A stretch of DNA of 33,883 bases from Actinomycetes bacterium (GTDB lineage: Bacteria > Actinomycetota > Coriobacteriia > Coriobacteriales > JAEZXW01), in NCBI GenBank assembly GCA_023419515.1, contig JAEZXW010000079.1:1-33883 (forward strand), in the 5' to 3' direction. Position 1 is the first letter of the stretch, and the number at the start of each line of letters is the position of its first letter. The notes beneath the pieces are model-generated. The model saw nothing but the letters and a program-made list of their open reading frames with translations, was not told where the DNA came from and made no database searches. This document shows positions 8,859-16,536 of this stretch, piece by piece. A program made the translations under genes and the position numbers.

Positions 8859-8860
8859 GC

Positions 8861-9415
8861 TTAAGCGCTTTGGTGTTGCATAGCTTCATCATGAACATAC
8901 TCATACGCCACACGAAGATCGGTGGTGTACGGCAAACGAACAATGCCACAAGATACAAACCCGGCTTTTTCAAGCGCTCGGCGCATTGGAATGTTTTCCT
9001 CGTGGGTATCAACCCTCACGTCTTTCAAGCCGTGAGCCAGCACTTCTTCAATACAGAGCTTGATGAGAATACCAGCGATTCCCTGGCCGCGCATCTCAGG
9101 ATCGACTGCAATGCGATGCAAAACACCGTGAGGTTCATCGTTTTTCCAATTTCCCTCAACCAAGACCTCGTAATTGGGGTCTGGATCAAACGAGAGATAA
9201 GCGGTTGCCACAAGCGCGCCATCATCGCGGATGAGTTTTTTGGTATGCCCCTCACGAATATCTCGTTCAATATCTTCGCGTGCCGGATAGCCATTGACCC
9301 ACTGATTAATGTTAAGCTCATGGATCAAAGCACGTGCACGATCGATGAGTGAGTAGACTGCATCGAGATCTTCAATTGTTGCATCAACGAGCCGAAAACC
9401 AGCTTGTGTCTTCAT
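8861..9415 (-). CDS. GNAT-family N-acetyltransferase
   Basis: A 184-residue single-domain protein. The GNAT core is visible: N-terminal RLVDATIEDLDAVYSLIDRAR, motif A at GVLHRIAVDPEMRGQGIA (about 106-123) with the R-G-x-G-x-A acetyl-CoA pyrophosphate loop, and the motif B region DTHEENIPMRRALEKAGF. These proteins transfer an acetyl group from acetyl-CoA to an amine. The INQWVNGYPAREDIERDI segment resembles uncharacterised bacterial GNATs, and the substrate cannot be told from sequence. The ATG is preceded by AAGGTGATAC. The gene is 106 bp downstream of leuS on the same strand. Confidence 0.88.
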   Translation of the reverse strand: MKTQAGFRLVDATIEDLDAVYSLIDRARALIHELNINQWVNGYPAREDIERDIREGHTKKLIRDDGALVATAYLSFDPDPNYEVLVEGNWKNDEPHGVLHRIAVDPEMRGQGIAGILIKLCIEEVLAHGLKDVRVDTHEENIPMRRALEKAGFVSCGIVRLPYTTDLRVAYEYVHDEAMQHQSA

Positions 9416-9461
9416 GTATCACCTTCTTTATTTCTTTGTGTTGTTTGCTATGACTGCTTTT

Positions 9462-9485
9462 CAGTTATAACTGCTGATCAGTTAT
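9462..9485. repeat. Palindromic element between leuS and the acetyltransferase gene
   Basis: CAGTTATAACTG (9462-9473) is a perfect 12-bp palindrome. Its right half also pairs with a third copy of the half-site, giving ATAACTG (9467-9473), 5-base loop, CAGTTAT (9479-9485). The element lies 47-70 bp upstream of the acetyltransferase start. It may be an operator or an RNA hairpin; no T-tract follows on either strand, so it does not look like an intrinsic terminator. Confidence 0.5.
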
Positions 9486-9521
9486 CACCGCTTTGTCTGT
9501 TGTGATCGCTTGCAAGGCTGC

Positions 9522-12218
9522 TTATTTCACCACAAAGTTTGCAATTTTACCAGGAACCACAATCGCTTTAACAATCGTTTTACCCTCAAGCCGATCAGCG
9601 ATTGCCTCGCGCGCAAGCGCTTCACAACCTGCTGCATCAAGATGAGCGTCAACTTTAATCAGTGCGCGCACCTTACCGTTGATCTGGACTGGAATCTCAA
9701 CCTTGCCAGCCGCAAGCGTCGCTTCATCAACAACCGGCCAAGCAGCATGATGCACGCTATCTGGTTGACCAAGTGTCGTATGCCAAAGTTCCTCTGTGAT
9801 AAACGGAGCAATTGGTGAGAGCATCGTCACTAAAACGCGGGCAATGGTGGCAGCAAGCTCTGGGTCAAGCGCCCCATCACTCGTGCGATATTTCTCATGA
9901 ACGGCATTGGTGAGCTCCATAAGTGCAGCGATTGCCGTATTAAAGCCGTGGCGCTCAAAATCTGTAGTTACCTTGGCGACCTTTTCATTCACGACCTGCC
10001 AGAGTGCCTGGTCTGTCTCGCCTGCCTGAGCAGCGTCAAAGCAATCAGCAAGATCAAAGCTCATGGATGAGGCGCTCAACAAGCCAACCTCGCGTGCTTC
10101 GTTACGTTTAAGCTGATCAGCGCGGCTTGTCTCAATCTGCGTTACAAATGCCTGAGCTGCTCCTGGAATTGCCATGAGATCATTGACAAGACGATAGACG
10201 CGGTGTAGGTAGCGATGCATACCCTCAACACCAGAGTGATCCCAAGTATCTCCGTCCTTCTTGAAGTCAAAGTCCTTATCGGGTGGTGCGCAAAAGAGAA
10301 TGAACGCGCGCATGGTATCGGCGCCATAGACGTCAATGATCTCAGCAGGCGTAATGATATTGCCCTTGGACTTTGACATCGTCTCGCCGTTGAGCTTGAC
10401 CATGCCCTGGGTCAACAGATGCAAGAACGGCTCATCGATATCAACCATACCAGCATCACGCAGCGCCTTAGTAATAAAGCGCGAGTAGAGCAGGTGTAGG
10501 ATCGCATGCTCAATGCCACCGATGTAGTGATCAACGGGCATCCAGCGATTTGCCTGCTCGCGCGAGAACGGAAGCTCGACATTTTGCGGATCGGTGTAGC
10601 GCAAGAAATACCAGCTTGAGCAAACAAAGGTGTCCATTGTATCGGTTTCACGACGAGCCTTTGAACCACAGACCGGGCAAGTGCACTCAGCAAACGCCTC
10701 ATTGGTAGCAAGCGTCTCGCCTTGATCGAGATCAAGCTCATCGGGCAAAAGCACGGGCAGTTTGTCTTCTGGTACGGGCACATATCCGCAGTGATCGCAT
10801 TTGATCAGCGGAATGGGGTTGCCCCAATAACGCTGGCGAGAAATCAACCAGTCTCGCAGCCTAAAATTCACACAGGCGCGACCCATCCCCTGCTCGGTCA
10901 GCCACTCAATAACGGCACGGTAGCCCTCTGAGTGTTTGCCGCCTTTCATCGAGGTAAACTGCCCCGATTGAACCATGACGCCTTCTGTGGCGTGAGGAGC
11001 ATCCCAGTCAACCGAACGGCACACGGTCTCACGTACGCCCGAAAGCTCTTGAGCGAGCGGATCATCTTCGCCCACAATGACCGGAATGATATCAAGGCCA
11101 TATTGGCGTGCGAACTCAAAATCGCGCTCATCACCCGAAGGTACTGCCATCACAGCACCCGTGCCGTAGTCAGCCAAGACATAATCAGCAACCCAAACAG
11201 GCACGCGAGCATTGTTGACGGGATTGATCACATAGCGACCAGTAAACGCACCGTGCTTTTCTGCCTGGCCACTCGAGCGTTCAACGGCGGTCAAGCGCTC
11301 GGCATGAGCGCGTACCTCCTCGATAGAATCGCGATATGCCTCATCAATCTCAAGCTCATTCAAAAGCTCTGATTCAGGCGCGATAACAAAGAAAGTACAG
11401 CCAAAGAGCGTATCAGGACGAGTCGTAAAGACCGTAATCTTGGTGTCGGTTGGCTGGTCATCTCTATCAGCGAGGATAAAGTCAACCTCAGCCCCTTCCG
11501 ACCTGCCAATCCAGTTACGCTGCATCTGCTTCACACGCTCTGGCCAACCTTCGAGTTTATCAAGGTCATCAAGCAACTCTTGAGCGTAATCGGTGATGGT
11601 GAAATACCACTGTTCAAGCTTTTTCTTCTCAACGTGGCTGTGGCAGCGCCAGCAGGTGCCGTCTGATTCAACCTGCTCGTTTGCCAAAACCGTTGCGCAA
11701 TCGGGGCACCAGTTTACGGGAGAAGCGCTGCGCTTAACTAAGCCCTGCTTATAGAGCTGCAAAAAAATCCACTGACCCCAGCGGTAATATTCAGGATCAC
11801 AGGTACGCACAATACGCTGGTCATCGTAGGAAAAACCCATCCGCCAAAAGCTCTTTTTTTGCGTGGCAATGTTTTGATACGTCCACTTGGCAGGCTGGGT
11901 CTTATGCTTGATAGCTGCGTTTTCAGCCGGCAATCCAAAGGCATCCCACCCGATTGGATGCAAAACGTCATACCCTGAGAGTCGATAAAAGCGCGCGATC
12001 GCGTCACCAATCGAATAATTACGCACGTGACCCATGTGGATGTCACCCGATGGATACGGGAACATCTCAAGAACGTATTTTTTGGGATACGCCTTGTCAT
12101 CGATAACTCGATGAGTTTTTTCGTGCTCCCACACCTCACGCCATTTTTCTTCAATGACCAGCGGTTCATAGCCTTGCTCATGAGTTTTTTGCACAGCGTT
12201 GATATCAGTTTGCGTCAT
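9522..12218 (-). CDS. leuS: Leucyl-tRNA synthetase
   Basis: The 898-residue class I synthetase charges tRNA-Leu. The HIGH-like motif is HMGH (61-64) in FPYPSGDIHMGHVRNYSIGD, and the KMSKS-like motif appears as TMSKSKGN. Between them lie the CP1 editing domain with TTRPDTLFG and the conserved GTGAVMAVPSGDERDFEFA block, and a zinc-type region with two CxxC pairs (CDHCG; CTCPVCG). It is somewhat longer than the ~805-860 residues common in bacteria. The ATG at 12218 has only a weak GAAGG Shine-Dalgarno sequence. In the 97 bp separating it from guaB I see no T-box leader features and no convincing promoter. Confidence 0.98.
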   Translation of the reverse strand: MTQTDINAVQKTHEQGYEPLVIEEKWREVWEHEKTHRVIDDKAYPKKYVLEMFPYPSGDIHMGHVRNYSIGDAIARFYRLSGYDVLHPIGWDAFGLPAENAAIKHKTQPAKWTYQNIATQKKSFWRMGFSYDDQRIVRTCDPEYYRWGQWIFLQLYKQGLVKRSASPVNWCPDCATVLANEQVESDGTCWRCHSHVEKKKLEQWYFTITDYAQELLDDLDKLEGWPERVKQMQRNWIGRSEGAEVDFILADRDDQPTDTKITVFTTRPDTLFGCTFFVIAPESELLNELEIDEAYRDSIEEVRAHAERLTAVERSSGQAEKHGAFTGRYVINPVNNARVPVWVADYVLADYGTGAVMAVPSGDERDFEFARQYGLDIIPVIVGEDDPLAQELSGVRETVCRSVDWDAPHATEGVMVQSGQFTSMKGGKHSEGYRAVIEWLTEQGMGRACVNFRLRDWLISRQRYWGNPIPLIKCDHCGYVPVPEDKLPVLLPDELDLDQGETLATNEAFAECTCPVCGSKARRETDTMDTFVCSSWYFLRYTDPQNVELPFSREQANRWMPVDHYIGGIEHAILHLLYSRFITKALRDAGMVDIDEPFLHLLTQGMVKLNGETMSKSKGNIITPAEIIDVYGADTMRAFILFCAPPDKDFDFKKDGDTWDHSGVEGMHRYLHRVYRLVNDLMAIPGAAQAFVTQIETSRADQLKRNEAREVGLLSASSMSFDLADCFDAAQAGETDQALWQVVNEKVAKVTTDFERHGFNTAIAALMELTNAVHEKYRTSDGALDPELAATIARVLVTMLSPIAPFITEELWHTTLGQPDSVHHAAWPVVDEATLAAGKVEIPVQINGKVRALIKVDAHLDAAGCEALAREAIADRLEGKTIVKAIVVPGKIANFVVK

Positions 12219-12315
12219 AATCCAAATGCCTTCAAATTATCTTATCGTTCTTAAGTTACTGAGTTAGGCTGCAAACGCTCGATGTGGCTCAATAGCCCTT
12301 GAAGCGCTCGTCGGC

Positions 12316-13830
12316 TTATCTAAAGTTAGTCGATGAATTGGTGTCTTTGAGCACAACATCATGAGCGCCACCCTCAACAATTGAGGTTGAACTGACGAGA
12401 GTCATTACTGCCTTTTCCTGCAACTCAGGAATGGTCAGTGCGCCTACGTTGCACATCGTTGCCTTGACCTTGGCAAGTGTACCCTCAACGTTCTCTCGCA
12501 AAGGACCAGCGTATGGAACGTAAGAATCGACACCCTCTTCAAAATGCATCGATGAGGACTTGCCACCGAGATCATAGCGAGCCCAGTTGCGTGCACGAGC
12601 AGAGCCCTCGCCCCAGTATTCCTTCATGTAATTACCGTTAACAGAAACACGGTTGGTTGGACTTTCGTCAAAACGAGCGAAGTAGCGACCGAGCATCAAG
12701 AAATCAGCACCCATCGCAAGGGCTAGCGTCATGTGGTAGTCATAGACGATGCCACCATCAGAGCAGACCGGAATGTAGATACCAGTCTCTTCAAAATAGC
12801 GATCGCGCTCGGCGCAGACATCAATGAGCGCTGAGGCCTGTCCGCGGCCAATACCCTTCTGCTCGCGCGTGATGCAGATCGAGCCACCGCCGATGCCAAC
12901 CTTAATAAAGTCAGCGCCTGCCTCGGCCAAGAAGCGAAAACCTTCAGCCGTAACAACGTTACCAGCGCCCACCATGACACTATCGCCATAGCGCTCACGG
13001 ATCCATTCAATCGTAAACTTCTGCCAGTCTGAATAGCCCTCGGAGCTATCGATACAGAGCACATCTGCCCCAGCCTCAACGAGTGCCGGAACGCGCGCAG
13101 CAAAGTCGCGTGAGTTAATACCCGCACCAACGATGTAGCGTTTCTGGTCATCGAGAATCTCATTGGGATTCTCTTTGTGAGAATCATAGTCTTTGCGGAA
13201 CACGAGTGAAACGAGGTTACCCTCATCATCAACAACGGGAAGGGCGTTGAGCTTATGCTCCCAAATGATATCATTGCAGGTAGAAAGCGTATCAGCTACG
13301 TTTGCGGTCACAAGCTCATCGGATGGCGTCATAAACTCACGCACGGGCGTCGAAAGATCCATGCGACTTACGCGATAATCGCGACTCGTCACGATACCTA
13401 AGAGCTTACCGTTTTTAGCAGCACCCTCAGTGACTGGCATGGTGGAATGTCCGGTCTGGCGCTTGAGCTCCAACACCTCAGCGAGCGTCATCTCAGGCGA
13501 AATGTTTGCATCACTCGGCACAAAACCTGCCTTGGTTGCCTTGACCTCACGAACCATCGCAGCTTCGCTCTCGATGCTCTGCGAGCCATAGATAAACGAA
13601 ACGCCACCTTCACGTGCAAGCGCCACCGACATCTTGACGCCAGAAACGGACTGCATGATGGCCGAAACCATAGGAATGTTGAGAGAAATTCGGGGCTCTT
13701 CGCCACGTTTAAACTTCACCAGCGGGGTTCTCAATGAAACCTTATCAGGCGTACACTCAGCTGAGGTGTAACCAGGGACAAGCAGATACTCACTAAAGGT
13801 ATGTGACTCTTCTGGAAAATAATGTGCCAT
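12316..13830 (-). CDS. guaB: Inosine-5'-monophosphate dehydrogenase
   Basis: A 504-residue enzyme that oxidises IMP to XMP, the first committed step of GMP synthesis. Two CBS domains (about 107-160 and 167-222) interrupt the barrel. The catalytic loop is GIGGGSICITREQKGIGRG with nucleophile Cys319. The ADVLCIDSSEGYS strand and the C-terminal flap with an Arg-Tyr pair (NWARYDLGGK) are present. The Gly-rich loop differs from the more common PGSICTTR form but keeps the cysteine. The start chosen is the ATG at 13830 (GAGAGG upstream); a longer frame to 13869 adds 13 unconserved residues. The gene is divergent from degV. Confidence 0.96.
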   Translation of the reverse strand: MAHYFPEESHTFSEYLLVPGYTSAECTPDKVSLRTPLVKFKRGEEPRISLNIPMVSAIMQSVSGVKMSVALAREGGVSFIYGSQSIESEAAMVREVKATKAGFVPSDANISPEMTLAEVLELKRQTGHSTMPVTEGAAKNGKLLGIVTSRDYRVSRMDLSTPVREFMTPSDELVTANVADTLSTCNDIIWEHKLNALPVVDDEGNLVSLVFRKDYDSHKENPNEILDDQKRYIVGAGINSRDFAARVPALVEAGADVLCIDSSEGYSDWQKFTIEWIRERYGDSVMVGAGNVVTAEGFRFLAEAGADFIKVGIGGGSICITREQKGIGRGQASALIDVCAERDRYFEETGIYIPVCSDGGIVYDYHMTLALAMGADFLMLGRYFARFDESPTNRVSVNGNYMKEYWGEGSARARNWARYDLGGKSSSMHFEEGVDSYVPYAGPLRENVEGTLAKVKATMCNVGALTIPELQEKAVMTLVSSTSIVEGGAHDVVLKDTNSSTNFR

Positions 13831-13898
13831 GATCTGCGTATTCCTCTCCCGCTTTGGTGATCTTTGCAATCCGCTAACTTAAAAAAATGGGCAATAAG

Positions 13899-13911
13899 AT
13901 GGTCTGACCAT
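13899..13911. promoter_or_regulatory. Possible operator palindrome upstream of guaB
   Basis: ATGGTC-T-GACCAT is a perfect inverted repeat 69 bp upstream of the guaB start. On the minus strand it falls between a weak -35-like TTGTCT and a weak -10-like TCTTAT, a usual place for a repressor site. The promoter assignment is poor and the regulator unknown. Confidence 0.4.
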
Positions 13912-13927
13912 GCTACAAGACAACGCC

Positions 13928-13956
13928 AAAAATTACCACGACAAACGGCAATTTTT
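13928..13956. repeat. AT-rich inverted repeat in the guaB/degV divergent region
   Basis: AAAAATTACC (13928-13937) and GGCAATTTTT (13947-13956) are inverted with a 9-base spacer and one mismatch that becomes a G-U pair in minus-strand RNA. A further inverted repeat, ACGTGA/TCACGT with a 6-base spacer, lies at 14013-14030. The 252-bp guaB/degV region otherwise shows no gene. The function of these repeats is unknown. Confidence 0.4.
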
Positions 13957-14082
13957 AAGCATCCTCGACGTAAAAAATTGGTTTCTCATATGGCGCGACT
14001 ATTGATGTCTTCACGTGACAATAATCACGTATCCCACCCATCTCTTTTGTAAGATATAACCTCCCTACCAAGGAGTGATGAT

Positions 14083-14955
14083 ATGAGCTTTATTTTACTG
14101 ACTGATACCTGCTGTAACCTCGATCAAGAGACCGTTGATCAGTTCAATATTCATATGATTCCTCTCACTTATTTAATGGATGGCGAGGAACACACGAGCT
14201 TTATCGACGGCAAGGCAACCGATTTTAAGGCGATTTACGACGAGCTTCGCGCAGGCAAGGTGATTACGACCTCACTTGCCAAAGAGCAAGATGCCCGCGC
14301 GGTTATTTCAGAGCTTGCCGATGCGGGTAATGACATCCTTTATCTTGGGTTTTCCTCAGCGCTCTCAGGCACCTTTGAAGTGATTGAGCGCGTGATAAAC
14401 GAGGCTCAAAAAACCCACCCTGATCAAATGTTTCATGCCGTCGATACCTTATGTGCCTGTGGTGGCCAAGGGCTTTTAATCAAACTCGTTGCTCGCATGC
14501 GCAATGCTGGCGCCAATATTACCGAGTGTGCCGAGTGGGCGCGCGAACATCGCTTCAATATCCACCACATCGTAACTGTCGATGACCTTAAGTATCTCCA
14601 CCGAGGCGGACGCTTGTCTCGCACGAGTGCTATCCTTGGCTCTGCGCTCAACGTCAAACCGCTTATTCACATCAACGATCAGGGTGCCTTGGCTGCCATC
14701 GACAAGATCCGCACCCGCAAGCGCGCAGTTGAAGCACTGCTCACTCGCTTTGAAAATTATGCCCAAACACCGTTCGACGAGCAGGTGGTCATGATTAGTC
14801 ATGGAGACTGTGAATGCGATGCAAACTACCTCAAAGACGAACTAGAGAAACGCTTTGGTGTCACCGATTGCACAATCACCTTCGTCGATCCAGTCATTGG
14901 AGCACATACTGGCCCAGGCGTATTAACGCTTTTCTTTACCGCAGATCAGCGCTAA
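14083..14955 (+). CDS. DegV family protein (fatty-acid-binding fold)
   Basis: A 290-residue protein that begins with the family's N-terminal strand and turn (FILLTDTCCNLDQETVDQFNI), followed by TTSLAKEQDA, YLGFSSALSGTFE and TVDDLKYLHRGGRLS, all characteristic DegV blocks. The protein ends with GAHTGPGVLTLFF. DegV proteins bind a fatty acid; in Firmicutes related FakB proteins present it to the kinase FakA. No fakA-like gene is visible here, so a FakB role is only possible. The ATG has a strong AAGGAGTGATGAT leader. The gene is divergent from guaB and ends in a terminator at 15045. Confidence 0.93.
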   Translation: MSFILLTDTCCNLDQETVDQFNIHMIPLTYLMDGEEHTSFIDGKATDFKAIYDELRAGKVITTSLAKEQDARAVISELADAGNDILYLGFSSALSGTFEVIERVINEAQKTHPDQMFHAVDTLCACGGQGLLIKLVARMRNAGANITECAEWAREHRFNIHHIVTVDDLKYLHRGGRLSRTSAILGSALNVKPLIHINDQGALAAIDKIRTRKRAVEALLTRFENYAQTPFDEQVVMISHGDCECDANYLKDELEKRFGVTDCTITFVDPVIGAHTGPGVLTLFFTADQR

Positions 14956-15044
14956 GAACAGCGCTTGTGTGCCACAACAAAGCACCATGCCTTGAAGTTA
15001 TACTACAGAGCGCCACTTCAAAACTCATTCACAAAACGCGATAT

Positions 15045-15087
15045 AACCGAAGGGATGTCAATCTGCTTCCTTCGGTTTTCTTTTTCT
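15045..15087 (+). terminator. Intrinsic terminator downstream of degV
   Basis: AACCGAAGG (15045-15053) pairs with CCTTCGGTT (15069-15077), separated by 15 bases, and is followed by TTCTTTTTCTT. This is a standard Rho-independent terminator, about 90 bp after the degV stop. Confidence 0.85.
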
Positions 15088-15115
15088 TAAAACTCAAGGT
15101 AAAATGGCCTAAAAT

Positions 15116-15145
15116 TTGTCAAGTACTAATCGTTAAATTCATAAC
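15116..15145 (+). promoter_or_regulatory. Candidate promoter for the hydrogenase operon
   Basis: TTGTCA (15116-15121) and CATAAC (15140-15145) are 18 bp apart, close to a sigma-70-type -35/-10 pair. The direct repeat CCTAAAATTT lies over the -35 edge and again downstream at 15153, which could be regulator sites. If used, the leader to hyaA would be about 280 nt. Prediction by eye only; the surrounding DNA is AT-rich, so chance matches are likely. Confidence 0.35.
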
Positions 15146-15270
15146 ACGAAGCCCTAAAATTTCGTTTCTTTTAGATTAAAAATAATTTAAATTTAGACCA
15201 TTAAGGCTTTTTGTATTCCTTTGTATTGGATGGTTTGGCCACGCATCCAATTCAATGAGGGGAAAGGGAT

Positions 15271-15321
15271 ATGTCGGCCGATTTAGGGACGCTGTTCGAC
15301 CTCGTGATAACAGCATTATAA
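15271..15321 (+). CDS. Possible 16-residue leader peptide upstream of hyaA
   Basis: ATG at 15271 opens a 16-codon frame (MSADLGTLFDLVITAL) ending in TAA. It is preceded by GAGGGGAAAGGGAT, one of the better ribosome binding sites in the area. The end of the frame overlaps the ACCTCGT/ACGAGGT hairpin (15299-15329), so ribosome movement could affect that structure. Nothing in its composition points to a particular amino acid signal. It may be a real leader peptide or a chance ORF. Confidence 0.35.
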   Translation: MSADLGTLFDLVITAL

Positions 15322-15336
15322 AACGAGGTTCTATTT
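15299..15336 (+). repeat. Hairpin overlapping the leader ORF, followed by a short T-rich run
   Basis: ACCTCGT (15299-15305) pairs with ACGAGGT (15323-15329) across a 17-base loop, and TCTATTTT follows. It is a weak candidate for an attenuator; the long loop and interrupted T run argue against a strong terminator. Confidence 0.4.
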
Positions 15337-15432
15337 TAAGCCGTCGCTTAAATCACACTATCTCATGGCAAGACAGGCATCCCCTGTCGTACTGTACAAA
15401 CACACCTTTTTTGATTGGTAGGTGACAAGATC

Positions 15433-16533
15433 TTGGCTATGGAGAACCAGACACTCTGGGAGAAGTTTCAAGCTCGTAACTTCTCACGTCGTTCATTTGT
15501 AAAGACCTGTATGGCAATCACAGCTGCCCTTGGTCTTCCTGCAACGATGATGCCCGAGGTCGCCAAGGCTGCTGAAACTAAGGAGCTTCCTGTCGTCATT
15601 TGGCTTCACGGTCACGAGTGCACCGGTTGCGACGAGTCATTTATCCGCTCAAGCGCACCTTTTGCATCTGACGTTGTGCTAAACATGGTTTCAGTTGAGA
15701 TCAACGAGGTCCTCTCTGCATCAGCAGGCCACAATTATGAAGAGCACCTCGCAGAGACTATTAAGAAGTATCATGGCAAATACATCCTCGCAGTTGAGGG
15801 TGGTGTGCCAACTCATGACAGCGGCAACTCCTGTATGATTAATGGTCGCCCATTCATCGATGAGCTTAAAGAGGCTGCTGAAGGCGCCATGGCAATCATC
15901 GAGTACGGATCATGCGCTGCTTGGGGCGGTATTCAAGCAGCTTATCCAAACCCAACGCAGACCAAATCAGTTTCTGACGTTATCAGCGGCAAACCAATTA
16001 TCAAAGTTCCTGGCTGCCCACCAATTCCTGAGGTCATGACTTCAGTAGTTATGCATGTTGCCCTCTTTGGCGAGATTCCTCCGCTGGATAGCGTTGGTCG
16101 CCCACTGCAGTTCTACGGCAACCGCATCCACGACACCTGCTATCGTCGACCATTTTTTGACTCAGGCTTGTTCGTTAACAAGTTTGACGATGCGGGTGCA
16201 AAAGCTGGTTGGTGCCTCTATCGCGTTGGCTGCCGTGGTCCTGTTGCTTACAGCTCATGCGGCAACCTGCGTTGGTGGAAGGGTCTTTCCTACCCGATTC
16301 AGTCCGGCCACGGTTGTATCGGCTGTACCGAAAAGGGCTTCTGGGACAACGACAACTTTTATCAGCGACTTCCTCAGATCCACGTACCTAACACCATCAC
16401 TGATGCTGACAAGGTACTGGCTGTTGCAACCGGCGTAACCGGCGCTGCCGTTGTTGTTCACGGCGCTATCACCGCAGCTGTTAAAGCTCGCGGCGAAGCG
16501 AAGCACAAAGTAGAAGAAGCTGAGGAGGAATAA
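15433..16533 (+). CDS. hyaA: [NiFe] hydrogenase small subunit, Tat-exported, membrane-anchored
   Basis: The iron-sulfur subunit of an uptake hydrogenase, about 366 residues. A Tat signal SRRSFVK (18-24) precedes a hydrophobic stretch and an AKA cleavage site near 44-47. The proximal-cluster motif is HGHECTGC (Cys63, Cys66), with the later ligand block GSCAAWGG and the GCPP motif; the distal and medial cluster region follows (HDTCYRRP, CLYRVGC, SSCGNLRWW, HGCIGC). A C-terminal membrane helix (VLAVATGVTGAAVVVHGAI) anchors it outside the membrane. The extra cysteine of oxygen-tolerant enzymes (CTCC) is absent. The TTG at 15433 has AGGTG 8 bases upstream; the ATG at 15439 is almost equally likely and the TTG at 15415 less so. 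The hyaB ribosome site is inside its last codons. Confidence 0.95.
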   Translation: MAMENQTLWEKFQARNFSRRSFVKTCMAITAALGLPATMMPEVAKAAETKELPVVIWLHGHECTGCDESFIRSSAPFASDVVLNMVSVEINEVLSASAGHNYEEHLAETIKKYHGKYILAVEGGVPTHDSGNSCMINGRPFIDELKEAAEGAMAIIEYGSCAAWGGIQAAYPNPTQTKSVSDVISGKPIIKVPGCPPIPEVMTSVVMHVALFGEIPPLDSVGRPLQFYGNRIHDTCYRRPFFDSGLFVNKFDDAGAKAGWCLYRVGCRGPVAYSSCGNLRWWKGLSYPIQSGHGCIGCTEKGFWDNDNFYQRLPQIHVPNTITDADKVLAVATGVTGAAVVVHGAITAAVKARGEAKHKVEEAEEE

Positions 16534-16536
16534 TAG

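Larger units (their letters stand above)
14956..15414 (+). other. Gene-poor 460-bp leader upstream of the hydrogenase operon
   Basis: It contains the degV terminator (15045-15087), an AT-rich stretch (about 15090-15220) with a candidate promoter, a direct repeat CCTAAAATTT at 15108-15117 and 15153-15162, a tandem TTTGTATT repeat near 15210-15227, and three inverted repeats: ATTGGATG/CATCCAAT (15225-15251), ACCTCGT/ACGAGGT (15299-15329) and GACAGG/CCTGTC (15372-15388). A 16-codon ORF at 15271 has a purine-rich ribosome binding site. No tRNA or known riboswitch was recognised. Confidence 0.6.

Noticed and set aside
12219..12315. T-box leader before leuS
   Set aside because: The gap is only 97 bp and I saw neither a T-box-like conserved sequence nor a terminator with T-run.
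15405..15432. FNR-type site near hyaA (TTGAT...)
   Set aside because: Only one half (TTGAT) is present; the matching ATCAA half is missing at the correct distance.
15415..15432. TTG at 15415 as the hyaA start
   Set aside because: It adds residues with no Shine-Dalgarno sequence upstream; AGGTG is placed correctly for the TTG at 15433 or the ATG at 15439.
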